Shown here in pieces: positions 55,595 to 64,000 of a stretch of 64,000 nt of DNA. Position 1 is the first letter of the stretch. Each line of letters opens with the position of its first letter. A program made the translations under genes and the position numbers. The notes beneath the pieces were generated by a model. The model searched no databases. It was not told where the DNA came from and saw nothing but the letters and a program-made list of their open reading frames with translations. Origin of the DNA: Bacteroidales bacterium UBA6397 (lineage in GTDB: Bacteria > Bacteroidota > Bacteroidia > Bacteroidales > UBA932); assembly GCA_002439875.1 (NCBI GenBank), contig DJQB01000012.1, positions 1-64,000 of the forward strand. Reading direction: 5' to 3'.

Positions 55595-56677
55595 ATGAAC
55601 ATAAAAGACGAGTTGAAAGACGAGATGTTCTCTGTCATGGAGCCTGTCGAGGAACACATCAGCGAATCGGACAAGAGAAGATTGTGGATTTCGATTTTCC
55701 GGGATTACAAGATCATCGGAAGGCGCGATAGACGCATCAAGTTCCTTTTCAGGATCATAGCTGCGTCTGTGGGCGTGGCTGCGGCCATTGCTGCGGGAGT
55801 GTTTGTACATGACGAATTTGTCTCAAACGAAGCGCAGGATGATTTCGGACTTCAGCTGGTGGCGGACTATTCTCCTGAAAAATCCGGGGAGATCAGGCTC
55901 GTCCTTCCGGGTGACACCCTCAATGTCGGTGGCAATGCGGAGATATCCTACAGTGGAGACTTGCTGTCGATAAGTTCCGACGGGGCGACATACTCGCATG
56001 ACATCACTGCAGGCAACGATATTCACAAGTTGTCGGTGCCTTACGGAAAGACAGCCCGCCTGAAACTGTCAGACGGTACGAGCCTGCATCTTAACGCTGG
56101 GTCGGTCATCGCGTTCAAGGCGGGTATGTCCGGAAAGAAGAGGACATTGTACCTCAACGGTGAGGCTTATCTTGATGTGGCTCGGGACGAAAGCCGCCCT
56201 TTCGAGGTCATAACTGACAGGATGAGCGTCTCCGTGTTCGGTACAAGTTTCAATGTGGAGGCCTACCACGGTGAGGAGAGCCAGAGTGTGGTGCTCGTCT
56301 CCGGAAAGGTCAAGGTCGGTTCAGACCAGATGGACGGAGAATACCTGATGACACCAAGACAGAGGCTGAGCCTTGGCCGGTCAGGGGGTGCGGCCGTGGA
56401 GACAGTGGATCCGGAAGACTATGTTTGCTGGACAAATAATTTCTTGAAATTCAATCATTCAGACATTGCGGACGTGCTTAGGCGGCTCGCCCGTCACTAC
56501 AACGCGGAATTTACATGTGATGAGACCGTCAAGGGACTGTCCATCACAGGCAATATGGATGTCTCAGTGGACTGCGAGGACGCTTTGGAAAACCTTTCCA
56601 TCGTTTCTGGCATAACCTATCGCAAGGATAAAGACGGTGTCTACTCCATAACTATGGGAGGACACGAAATTTTATAA
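55595..56677 (+). CDS. FecR-family anti-sigma factor
   Basis: A 360-residue inner-membrane protein. The N-terminal ~50 residues lie in the cytosol and bind the sigma factor, one membrane helix follows (RIIAASVGVAAAIAAGVFV, about 50-68), and the periplasmic part holds the FecR domain (LSVPYGKTARLKLSDGTSLH, NGEAYLDVARDESRPFEV) and a C-terminal DUF4974 domain (FLKFNHSDIADVLRRLARHY). It relays the signal from the STN domain of the SusC encoded 36 bases downstream. The gene runs with the ECF sigma and the receptor. Confidence 0.95.
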   Translation: MNIKDELKDEMFSVMEPVEEHISESDKRRLWISIFRDYKIIGRRDRRIKFLFRIIAASVGVAAAIAAGVFVHDEFVSNEAQDDFGLQLVADYSPEKSGEIRLVLPGDTLNVGGNAEISYSGDLLSISSDGATYSHDITAGNDIHKLSVPYGKTARLKLSDGTSLHLNAGSVIAFKAGMSGKKRTLYLNGEAYLDVARDESRPFEVITDRMSVSVFGTSFNVEAYHGEESQSVVLVSGKVKVGSDQMDGEYLMTPRQRLSLGRSGGAAVETVDPEDYVCWTNNFLKFNHSDIADVLRRLARHYNAEFTCDETVKGLSITGNMDVSVDCEDALENLSIVSGITYRKDKDGVYSITMGGHEIL

Positions 56678-56713
56678 TCATTTAACTCTATAACCAATCT
56701 AATTCTTCTGATA

Positions 56714-59700
56714 ATGAGCAGAATAAGGAAACTTGTCGGAATTGTCCGCAGGGTGGCCTGTTGTGTCATGAGCATCGCGCTGCTTGCCTCGGGTGCGGCA
56801 GCGCAGACAAAGGGTATCACATTCTCTATGAATAACGTACCCGCCAAAAAGGTGCTCGAAAAGATCGAGCGGGATTACGGCTATGTCTTTCTCTACAACG
56901 AGGAGCAGGTCAAACTTGACAGGAACGTGAGTGTCAGCGTGAAGGACGCCGGCATCACCGAGGTCATGGACAAAGTCCTTTGGAAAGGACTGGACTACAA
57001 GGTGAGAGGCCGCCAGGTCACGATCACTAAAGCACCCGTTGCCCCACCTCAGCGTACAGAAACCCAGAATGCCAAGAAGACGGAACGGCCGGGCAAGGTC
57101 ACGGGAGTCGTCACTGACGGGAACGGTGAACCGCTTATCGGGGCCGGTGTCATGCTGAAAGGGACCAGGACCGGAACCACGACGGACATCGATGGACGTT
57201 TCTCCATTGATGTGAAAGGAGATGGCGCGGTGCTTGAAGTGTCCTACATCAATTTTGTCACCCAGGATATTCCGATAAAAGGGAAGTCCGACTTCCACAT
57301 CACGTTGCAGGAAGATGCGATGTCCATCCAGGAGACAATCGTGGTTGGCTACGGCACGCAGAAAAAGGAGAGCGTCGTGGGGGCCATAGCGCAGACAAAG
57401 GGAGAGCAGCTGATGAAGACCGGTGTGCAGGGAAATGTGGGTCAGATGCTTTCAGGACTCATGCCCGGCCTGTCAACCCAGACTGCGTCTGACATGCCTG
57501 GCAACGATGACCCGACCATCACCATCCGAGGCCTTTCATCATGGAACGGAGCCTCCCCTTTGATACTCATCGACGGAGTGGAACGCAAGATGTCGGACAT
57601 CGACGCCGGACAGATTGAAAGCATCTCCGTGCTGAAGGACGCCTCAGCGACAGCCGTGTTCGGTGTGAAAGGAGCGGAAGGTGTCATCCTCATCACAACA
57701 AAACGTGGAAAGGAGGGAAGGGCAAGCGTCTCCTTCTCGGCCAACACCACTTTCAAGGTTATCGGTGAGATGCCTGACATCCAGGATGCCTATGACACCT
57801 ACCGTTATCAGAATGAATTGGTGGAGAAGTCTCTCCCTTACGATGAGGCAAGCTGGGGTTACTTTTCCCCGGTCGGTGAGACCAATAAATACCGTCATCC
57901 GGCATCACGCGCGGAGTCCGACCTTTATCCGAATGTCAACTGGCCTGACGCCATCACCAAGGATTTCGCCATGACACAGAGGTATGACCTCAATGTGACG
58001 GGCGGAGCCAAGTTCGCCAAGTATTTCGCCGCTGTTTCCTATCTGAAGGATGACGACCTGCTCAAGTCCGGAGGCAATGATGATCTGCCGTTCAAGCCCC
58101 AGTTCGGATTTGAGCATTACAACATAAGGCTTAATGTGGACCTTAACTTCACACCCACGACAACCGTCAGCGTCAATCTCGCCGGCTCTCTCAGGATGAG
58201 GGATGAGGTTCCGACACAATACGGAGAGATCTGGGACGCGTTCTATAGCCTGCCTCCGTCCATATTCCCGATACAGTATGAGGACGGGGCTTACGGCAGC
58301 CCTTATGGAGGCACAGAAAAGAACCCGGTCGCTGTTCTTAGCGGATCAACCAATTTCCAGAAGAAGAACACGGCTCAGATGATGTCAGACATCACACTGA
58401 AGCAGAAATTGGACTTCGTCACAAAAGGCCTTTCCGCGTCGGGCACTTTCTCGTTTGACACCCGCTTCTTCTCCTTAAGGGATTTCGGATGGTCGAGTGT
58501 GCTCTCCAAAGCGGTTGACAGAAACACAGGTTCAGTGATCTACTACCCCGCCACAGGCGACAACGACATGGACTATTATCCAACACCGCCTTGGTTCGAT
58601 GGCGAGAAACTGTCGGTCAACAGCACTGTGCGCCGCACCTATTACAAAGTTCAGGCGGACTATGCCCGCAGCTTCGGCAAGCATGACGTGACCGGACTTG
58701 CCCTTATGAGCCGCGAGCAGATGGCGGAGGGCAGTGAGTTTCCCCATTACCGTGAGGACTGGGTAGGAAGATTCACCTACGCCTACAATAACCGTTATTT
58801 CGTGGAGGCCAACGGCTCGTACAACGGTTCCGAAAAATTCGCCTCAAAATACCGCTTCGGATTTTTCCCGTCCTTGGGTTTGGGCTGGCAGATTTCGGAT
58901 GAGCATTTCTTCAAGCCTCTGGACAAGGTTGTTGACAAACTGAAGTTCCGCTATTCCATCGGTCAGGTCGGAAGTGACAATTTCGCGGCGCAGCGTTGGG
59001 CTTACATGAGCACATGGAGCGTCGGAGACAACAACGCCAAGGGTGTGTTCGGCACTGTCTTCCAAGGACCTTATGGCAATTCTCCGGGAGCCAGCTACCT
59101 GCAGTACAAAGAGGCCCAGGTTGGCAATCCGGAGTTGCAGTGGGAAGTCTCCACAAAGCAGAACATAGGCATCGAGTTCGCCTTTTTCAACCATCTGATT
59201 TCCGGTTCCCTTGACGTGTTCCAGGACAACAGGGACAAGGTTTTCCTGTCAGCGGCCCAGCGCGCGAGCAGCGTTCCGGGATATTTCGGTGCAGCCCCTG
59301 TCGCGGCGAACTTAGGCAAGGTGCGCAACCGGGGATTCGAACTTGACGTGACACTGCGCCGTTCGTTCAGCGAATGGAACACATGGATTCGTTACACCTT
59401 CGCGCATGCAAAGGAAGTGGTTCTGGCCATGGATGATCCGGAGCTTATACCTGACTACCAGAAAAACGAGGGCTTCAGGATCAACCAGCCCAAGACTTAC
59501 GTTGACCAGGACAAGTTCATCACAAGCTGGGACGATGTCTATGGACGGGTAGGTGGAGAAAACAACACGACAAGACTTCCGGGCAGCGTGGCGAACATTG
59601 ACTACAATGCCGACGGTGTCATCAATGAGAACGACAAGATACCTTATGGTTATCCTGAGCGTCCAGAGAACACCTACAACATCTTCCTCGGCTTCGACTA

Positions 59701-60103
59701 CAAGGGACTTAGCGCCCAGGTTCACTTCCTTGGCGTCTATAATATCTCTCGTAATTTCGCACCGACACTCACGAAAAGCGCATTGGCTCCTTACGCGACT
59801 CCGAGGCTGTGGGATTATTGGACTCCGGACAACACTGACGCGTTGTATGCTTTGGGCGGAGGTAACTCGACACGCGGGGTATGGCTGGACGGATCATACC
59901 TGCGTTTCAAAAGCGCTGAAATCTCCTATACCTTCACCGGTAAGATACTCGACAAATTACGTATGTCGTCTTTGAAACTGACAGCAGCAGGCCACAACCT
60001 GTTCTTTTGGTCCAAGATGCCTGAAGAGCGTGAGGAGTACAACTACACGAACCGCTACCCGCCTGTGAAAAGGTTCAGTTTTGGCCTTAATGTCACATTC
60101 TAA
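56714..60103 (+). CDS. STN-domain SusC-type TonB-linked transporter
   Basis: A 1129-residue outer-membrane transporter-transducer. After a signal peptide (CCVMSIALLASGAAAQ) come an STN (secretin/TonB N-terminal) domain (about 36-112; ITFSMNNVPAKKVLEKIERD), a carboxypeptidase-regulatory domain (KVTGVVTDGNGEPLIGAGV), the plug (VGYGTQKKESVVGAIAQTKG, LIDGVERKMSDIDAGQIE, VLKDASATAVFG) and a barrel ending NVTF. The STN domain lets ligand binding signal to the FecR anti-sigma upstream, so the receptor regulates its own operon. A SusD partner follows 14 bases later. Confidence 0.97.
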   Translation: MSRIRKLVGIVRRVACCVMSIALLASGAAAQTKGITFSMNNVPAKKVLEKIERDYGYVFLYNEEQVKLDRNVSVSVKDAGITEVMDKVLWKGLDYKVRGRQVTITKAPVAPPQRTETQNAKKTERPGKVTGVVTDGNGEPLIGAGVMLKGTRTGTTTDIDGRFSIDVKGDGAVLEVSYINFVTQDIPIKGKSDFHITLQEDAMSIQETIVVGYGTQKKESVVGAIAQTKGEQLMKTGVQGNVGQMLSGLMPGLSTQTASDMPGNDDPTITIRGLSSWNGASPLILIDGVERKMSDIDAGQIESISVLKDASATAVFGVKGAEGVILITTKRGKEGRASVSFSANTTFKVIGEMPDIQDAYDTYRYQNELVEKSLPYDEASWGYFSPVGETNKYRHPASRAESDLYPNVNWPDAITKDFAMTQRYDLNVTGGAKFAKYFAAVSYLKDDDLLKSGGNDDLPFKPQFGFEHYNIRLNVDLNFTPTTTVSVNLAGSLRMRDEVPTQYGEIWDAFYSLPPSIFPIQYEDGAYGSPYGGTEKNPVAVLSGSTNFQKKNTAQMMSDITLKQKLDFVTKGLSASGTFSFDTRFFSLRDFGWSSVLSKAVDRNTGSVIYYPATGDNDMDYYPTPPWFDGEKLSVNSTVRRTYYKVQADYARSFGKHDVTGLALMSREQMAEGSEFPHYREDWVGRFTYAYNNRYFVEANGSYNGSEKFASKYRFGFFPSLGLGWQISDEHFFKPLDKVVDKLKFRYSIGQVGSDNFAAQRWAYMSTWSVGDNNAKGVFGTVFQGPYGNSPGASYLQYKEAQVGNPELQWEVSTKQNIGIEFAFFNHLISGSLDVFQDNRDKVFLSAAQRASSVPGYFGAAPVAANLGKVRNRGFELDVTLRRSFSEWNTWIRYTFAHAKEVVLAMDDPELIPDYQKNEGFRINQPKTYVDQDKFITSWDDVYGRVGGENNTTRLPGSVANIDYNADGVINENDKIPYGYPERPENTYNIFLGFDYKGLSAQVHFLGVYNISRNFAPTLTKSALAPYATPRLWDYWTPDNTDALYALGGGNSTRGVWLDGSYLRFKSAEISYTFTGKILDKLRMSSLKLTAAGHNLFFWSKMPEEREEYNYTNRYPPVKRFSFGLNVTF

Positions 60104-60117
60104 AACGCGATGAGATC

Positions 60118-61953
60118 ATGATTAAGAACATATATAAAACACTTCTACTAATCTGCTTGTCAGCCGGCTGCCTGACCGCGGTCTCGTGCAGCGACTATCT
60201 GGACAAGTCTCCCGACGCCGGACTGACCGAGGAGGACATATTCGGCTCCTTCGAAAAGTTCCAAGGGTACATAGAGAACGCATATTACTGCATGAACGAC
60301 CCCATCACCTACGGCCCTTTCAATTTTGCCGATGATGTGGTTTCCACCAAGGCTTGGTACATCGACAACATCACCAACGATTACCGTACGTTCTACGACA
60401 TCAACCAAGTCTATTTCTATGCCCAGAAGAATCTGAGCGGCAATGACAGGTACGACTCGGATCCATGGGCGCAAGGAGGCAACAACGGCGCCACCCGTCT
60501 CGGCTACTGGGAAGGGGGCTGGCTCGGAATCCGTAAGGCCAACATCGCCCTTGAGCATCTTGACATGCTGAAAACCCCATACGGCAATGTGGATATTGAG
60601 GAACAGCGCAATCTTATCGAAGGGCAGGCATTGATGCTGAGAGCGATACTGCATTTCAACATCATCCGCATCTGGGGAGGCATGCCTTACATCACGAAGT
60701 CTCTTTCCGCTGACGAGGAGCTGCGTTATCCGCGTCTTAGCTACCATGAATCTTCCGACAAGATAGAAGAGGACCTGATTCGCGCGGCTGAGCTTCTGCC
60801 GGATGACTGGCAGGACACTCCTACGGGTCAGATGACCTACGGCACCAACAAGGATCGCTTTACCAGAGGCGCTGCCTACGCGATTCTGGGCAAGGCCATG
60901 CTCTATGCGGCAAGTCCGCTTATGAACGGCACCTCGACAGGTTCCTACACCTACAACGAGGAGTATCTCCACAAGGCTGTCAAGTATCTGGGCAAAGTCA
61001 TGGAGAAGTCGGAAATCATGGGAGGCAGCGTTTATGGGCTGGAAGACTGGGAAGACTACTCTGGTCTTTTCTACCGCCGCAATTCCGAGATCCCATGTTC
61101 GGGCAAAGAGGGCGTTTTGAATGTCCCTTTGGTACAGGCGCAATGCCAGCAGATAGGTGACTGCAACAAACGTATGGGGGCATGGGTGGATGTCTGCGGC
61201 GCCACGGAAAACTACGTGCAGAACTTCGGCATGAGCAACGGTGAACCGTTCGACCCGTCTGTCTATGACAATCCTACCATCAACCCTTGGGCCGACCGCG
61301 ATCCGCGTTTCTACACCAACATAGTGACAGACGGCTCTTTGCTGATGCAGCGGAACAACGAGAAGTGGATGGCTGAACTCTATGTCGGTGGCATAGACTA
61401 CGGTGAGGAAAAAGGCACCATCACAGGCTACATGTGGAAGAAATACCGTGATGAGTTCATCTACCCGTCAGGAGAGAACTGGCATGCCCAGCGCCTCCCT
61501 GTGATCAGACTGGCGGATGTGTACTTGATGTACGCTGAGGCGGCCAATGAACTGTACGGCCCGGACGGCACTCCCACTGAATGCAAAGTCACTGCCGTGC
61601 AGGCTTTGAAGGCGGTGAGAGACAGGGTGAGGAACTCAGACGGCACTTCTCTTCCGACTCCGGCGCATCTTGTCGCATCCAAAGAAGAACTCAGGGAAAC
61701 AATACGCAGGGAAAGAGCCGTGGAACTTTGCTACGAGAACCACAGGTGGTATGACACCCGCCGCTGGTACGTGGCTCACCTGCCGGAGTACAAGGACATA
61801 AAGGTCCTTGAATATGACAAGGACCACACCTACTATAAGGTAAAACCGTACCACACACCGCGCATATTCGAGCAGAGGCACTACTGGTTCCCGTTGAAAC
61901 GCGAGCAATCCTATCTGTACGAGGGCTTCTACCAGAATCCCGGTTGGGAATAA
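60118..61953 (+). CDS. SusD/RagB-family surface lipoprotein
   Basis: A 611-residue lipoprotein. KTLLLICLSAGCLTAVSC ends in the lipobox cysteine, then SDYLDKSPDAGLTEEDIFGS, a standard SusD opening. Helical TPR-like parts (GQALMLRAILHFNIIRIWGG, FTRGAAYAILGKAMLYAASP) and the C-terminal RagB segment (RLADVYLMYAEAANELYG, RERAVELCYENHRWYDTRRW) are intact. It pairs with the STN-bearing SusC before it. It is longer than the SusD of the first operon. Substrate unknown. Confidence 0.95.
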   Translation: MIKNIYKTLLLICLSAGCLTAVSCSDYLDKSPDAGLTEEDIFGSFEKFQGYIENAYYCMNDPITYGPFNFADDVVSTKAWYIDNITNDYRTFYDINQVYFYAQKNLSGNDRYDSDPWAQGGNNGATRLGYWEGGWLGIRKANIALEHLDMLKTPYGNVDIEEQRNLIEGQALMLRAILHFNIIRIWGGMPYITKSLSADEELRYPRLSYHESSDKIEEDLIRAAELLPDDWQDTPTGQMTYGTNKDRFTRGAAYAILGKAMLYAASPLMNGTSTGSYTYNEEYLHKAVKYLGKVMEKSEIMGGSVYGLEDWEDYSGLFYRRNSEIPCSGKEGVLNVPLVQAQCQQIGDCNKRMGAWVDVCGATENYVQNFGMSNGEPFDPSVYDNPTINPWADRDPRFYTNIVTDGSLLMQRNNEKWMAELYVGGIDYGEEKGTITGYMWKKYRDEFIYPSGENWHAQRLPVIRLADVYLMYAEAANELYGPDGTPTECKVTAVQALKAVRDRVRNSDGTSLPTPAHLVASKEELRETIRRERAVELCYENHRWYDTRRWYVAHLPEYKDIKVLEYDKDHTYYKVKPYHTPRIFEQRHYWFPLKREQSYLYEGFYQNPGWE

Positions 61954-61974
61954 TCATAAACAGACCATTGCATA

Positions 61975-64000
61975 ATGAAAAGAAAAGAACACAACCATAT
62001 ATCCCGGATGTCCGCGAACAGCCTTAGGGGCTTATTTGTCTCGGCTCTGCTGATGGGCGGCATTGTGTGTTCGGCCCAGGAGGACAATGTCATCGCAAAC
62101 GGCGCCGACACTCTCAGACTGGTGTTCAAGACCGTCTCCGGGAAACTGGCACCAGGAAGCGTCACATCCATTGACATGCCCCGGATAGTCAAGAAAGACA
62201 ATTATTCCGGAGTCTCCACCCTTGTGTCATCCTACGGAGCGGGCATCCAGTCAGGACTGAACCTTTACGGCATAGGTGATGTCCTCGTGCTGATAGACGG
62301 CCAGCCCCGTGACATAGACAACCTGCAGCCGGAGGAGATAGAAAGCATCACACTGATGAAGGACATCAACTCGACTGTCCTTTACGGTTCCCAGGCTAAG
62401 AACGGAGTTCTCTCCATCGTCACCAAACGAGGCAAAGTCGCCAAAAGGGACATCCGCTTCGGAGTGGAGACTGGAGTGCAGGTGCCGATCAGGCTTCCGG
62501 AATATTTGGGTTCACGCGAATACATGACCCTCTACAACGAGGCATTCCTCAACGACTCTCCGGACAGCCGCCCTCCGTTCAGACCGGCCGACATAGCGAA
62601 ATATGACGGCAGCAATCCTTACCGCTATCCTGATGTGGACTACTACAGCTCGGACTTCCTTAAACCGATGACCAATTCCACAAGGGTGCTGGGCGAGTTC
62701 ACCAGCGGAAACGATGTGGCGCGTTTCTACGCCAACATAGGTTGGGAGAATCACGACAAGCTCTACAAGGTTGACGAATATAGTACCGGCTACAACCGTT
62801 TCAAGATTCGAAGCAACATTGACTTCAACATCACTCCGTCCCTGAAGAGCTTTGTCGATGCGTTCTTCGTCTTTGACCTTGACCAGAACCCTCGTACCGA
62901 TTTCTTCACACTGGCTTCGACCCTTCGTCCGAATGACTACGCTCCGCTGCTGCCAGTCGATCTTATTGAAGATCCTTCAATTCTGGAGGGTGTGGACATC
63001 ATTGACGGCAAAGGAATATTGGGCGGACATACCGAGTCCGGGAAAAACAGCTACGGCAAGAACATCTACGGTGAATTGAACCGCAACGGCTACCAGCGCG
63101 ATTACCGCAGGACAATGCAGTTCAACATAGGACTCGTGTATGACCTTTCCAAAATAATGAAAGGCCTCTCGTTACGGGGAACAATGAACATAGACACCTA
63201 TGGTGGCTATTCCGAGGCAATACAGAACACTTACGCCCTGTACGAGCCGGTTTGGAGCGACGCCACAGGCAAGATATTCAAGATCAACCGCATCAACCAG
63301 GACACCAAGACAGGTGTGATGACCCTGCAGTCAGGCACGTTCAGCCGAGGGATAGGAGCGAACATAGCCGCCGACTACAAGCGTACCTTCAATGGAAAGC
63401 ACACTGTCTCGGCTTCGGTTCTCGGCTTCTACAGTTACCGTTCATTAGAAAACAGCGTGTACTCTGACAGGAACTCCCACATAGGATTCAATGCGGCTTA
63501 CAGCTACAATGACAGGTTTATGGTGGATTTCAGCGGAGCCTTGATCCATTCCCTGAAATTGGCTTCCGGACACAGGAACGCCTTCTCCCCGACATTGGGC
63601 TTGAGCTGGATTCCGGTGGGAGCCGCAGGGAGGAATGATTCCTACTGGATCAATTTTCTGAAGCTCAAGGCTTCAGCTGGCATTCTGCACACCGACACAG
63701 ATTTAGGCTACAATCTTTGGAAGTACACCTATTGGGGATCCGGATTCTTCGGCACCGGGGACAATGGCGGCTACAGCTTCGAGGCACGTCAGGCAGTGGA
63801 AGGCAACTACGACCTTGGCATGGAGAAGATGAAAAAGCTCAATGCCGGCATTGAGACCCGCCTCGCGGGGAATTCCCTGTCACTGAACGCGAATTTATTC
63901 TATGTCATCCACGATGATCTGGTGATGCAGAGAAAAAGCTACTACCCGCAGATGATCGCCTCGCATATTCCTTACGAGAATTACGGCAGAAATGACTATA
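61975..64000 (+). CDS. SusC-like TonB-dependent receptor, 3' end outside the window
   Basis: An open frame from ATG 61975 to the window edge (675 codons), uninterrupted. A signal peptide (SLRGLFVSALLMGGIVCSAQ) is followed after about 80 residues by plug motifs of SusC proteins: YGIGDVLVLIDGQPRDIDNL, then EEIESITLMKDINSTVLYG and VLSIVTKRG. Barrel strands follow to the edge. The carboxypeptidase-regulatory domain usual in SusC is absent or very reduced (residues 35-80 are not similar). It lies 21 bases after susD, an unusual SusC-SusD-SusC order; a second SusD may follow beyond the window. Confidence 0.88.
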   Translation, partial: MKRKEHNHISRMSANSLRGLFVSALLMGGIVCSAQEDNVIANGADTLRLVFKTVSGKLAPGSVTSIDMPRIVKKDNYSGVSTLVSSYGAGIQSGLNLYGIGDVLVLIDGQPRDIDNLQPEEIESITLMKDINSTVLYGSQAKNGVLSIVTKRGKVAKRDIRFGVETGVQVPIRLPEYLGSREYMTLYNEAFLNDSPDSRPPFRPADIAKYDGSNPYRYPDVDYYSSDFLKPMTNSTRVLGEFTSGNDVARFYANIGWENHDKLYKVDEYSTGYNRFKIRSNIDFNITPSLKSFVDAFFVFDLDQNPRTDFFTLASTLRPNDYAPLLPVDLIEDPSILEGVDIIDGKGILGGHTESGKNSYGKNIYGELNRNGYQRDYRRTMQFNIGLVYDLSKIMKGLSLRGTMNIDTYGGYSEAIQNTYALYEPVWSDATGKIFKINRINQDTKTGVMTLQSGTFSRGIGANIAADYKRTFNGKHTVSASVLGFYSYRSLENSVYSDRNSHIGFNAAYSYNDRFMVDFSGALIHSLKLASGHRNAFSPTLGLSWIPVGAAGRNDSYWINFLKLKASAGILHTDTDLGYNLWKYTYWGSGFFGTGDNGGYSFEARQAVEGNYDLGMEKMKKLNAGIETRLAGNSLSLNANLFYVIHDDLVMQRKSYYPQMIASHIPYENYGRNDY

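Noticed and set aside
1..64000. Search for tRNA, rRNA, CRISPR arrays, insertion-sequence transposases and integrases
   Set aside because: No cloverleaf-like region, no regularly spaced repeats and no transposase or recombinase domain was seen in any frame. Intergenic gaps are mostly under 300 bases.

Overview
The window looks like a chromosomal segment of a Bacteroidales bacterium of the phylum Bacteroidota. Evidence: three SusC-type TonB receptors with SusD-type lipoproteins, an ECF sigma/FecR pair feeding one of them, promoters of the Bacteroidota type (TTG, about 19-20 bp, TAnnTTTG), a tig-clpP-clpX block, and a PLP alpha-oxoamine synthase with a reductase, as used for sphingolipids or sulfonolipids. 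Most genes are moderately GC-rich; one stretch (about 2.57-6.5 kb) is clearly AT-rich. No tRNA, rRNA or CRISPR array was seen.

Region 1 (1-19.8 kb) is a surface-polysaccharide locus on the + strand. It holds a flippase, a polymerase, five glycosyltransferases, a frameshifted acetyltransferase, a WecA/TagO-type initiating transferase, and GDP-fucose genes (gmd, fcl) followed by a nucleotidylyltransferase-GHMP kinase fusion and a sugar mutarotase. Accessory genes interrupt it: a RhuM-PLD protein at the left edge, an AAA-ATPase/nuclease gene sitting inside fragments of a glycosyltransferase gene, an ImmA/IrrE-like peptidase with a PIN-like partner, a RelB/YafQ-like toxin-antitoxin pair beside a duplicated glycosyltransferase tail, and a two-gene DUF2335 module. 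The locus has clearly been rearranged.

Region 2 (19.8-34.3 kb, - strand) is housekeeping. A TPR protein and an outer-membrane barrel protein precede a tightly packed run: gyrB, alpha-oxoamine synthase, SDR, 7TM-HD phosphodiesterase, tig, clpP, clpX.

Region 3 (34.3-43.6 kb) carries ftsE, nth, a K+/H+ antiporter, gpmA, a Pit phosphate transporter with a PhoU-like tail, and a convergent PhoR/PhoB-like two-component pair. Four hexamers spaced exactly 11 bp lie upstream of the Pit gene and look like a response-regulator box. An aminotransferase follows.

Region 4 (43.7-64 kb) has two nutrient-uptake loci. The first is SusC, SusD and two surface lipoproteins plus a secreted metallophosphoesterase, with no glycoside hydrolase. 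The second is ECF sigma, FecR anti-sigma, STN-domain SusC, SusD and another SusC-like receptor that runs off the window. Between them on the - strand lie an alpha/beta hydrolase, phosphatidylserine synthase and an exported C1 peptidase.

The observations most worth following up are the ATPase gene bracketed by glycosyltransferase fragments, the 11-bp-period box before the Pit gene, the kinase-nucleotidyltransferase fusion in the fucose block, the C7-tract frameshift, and a window-wide excess of the hexamer GAATAT.
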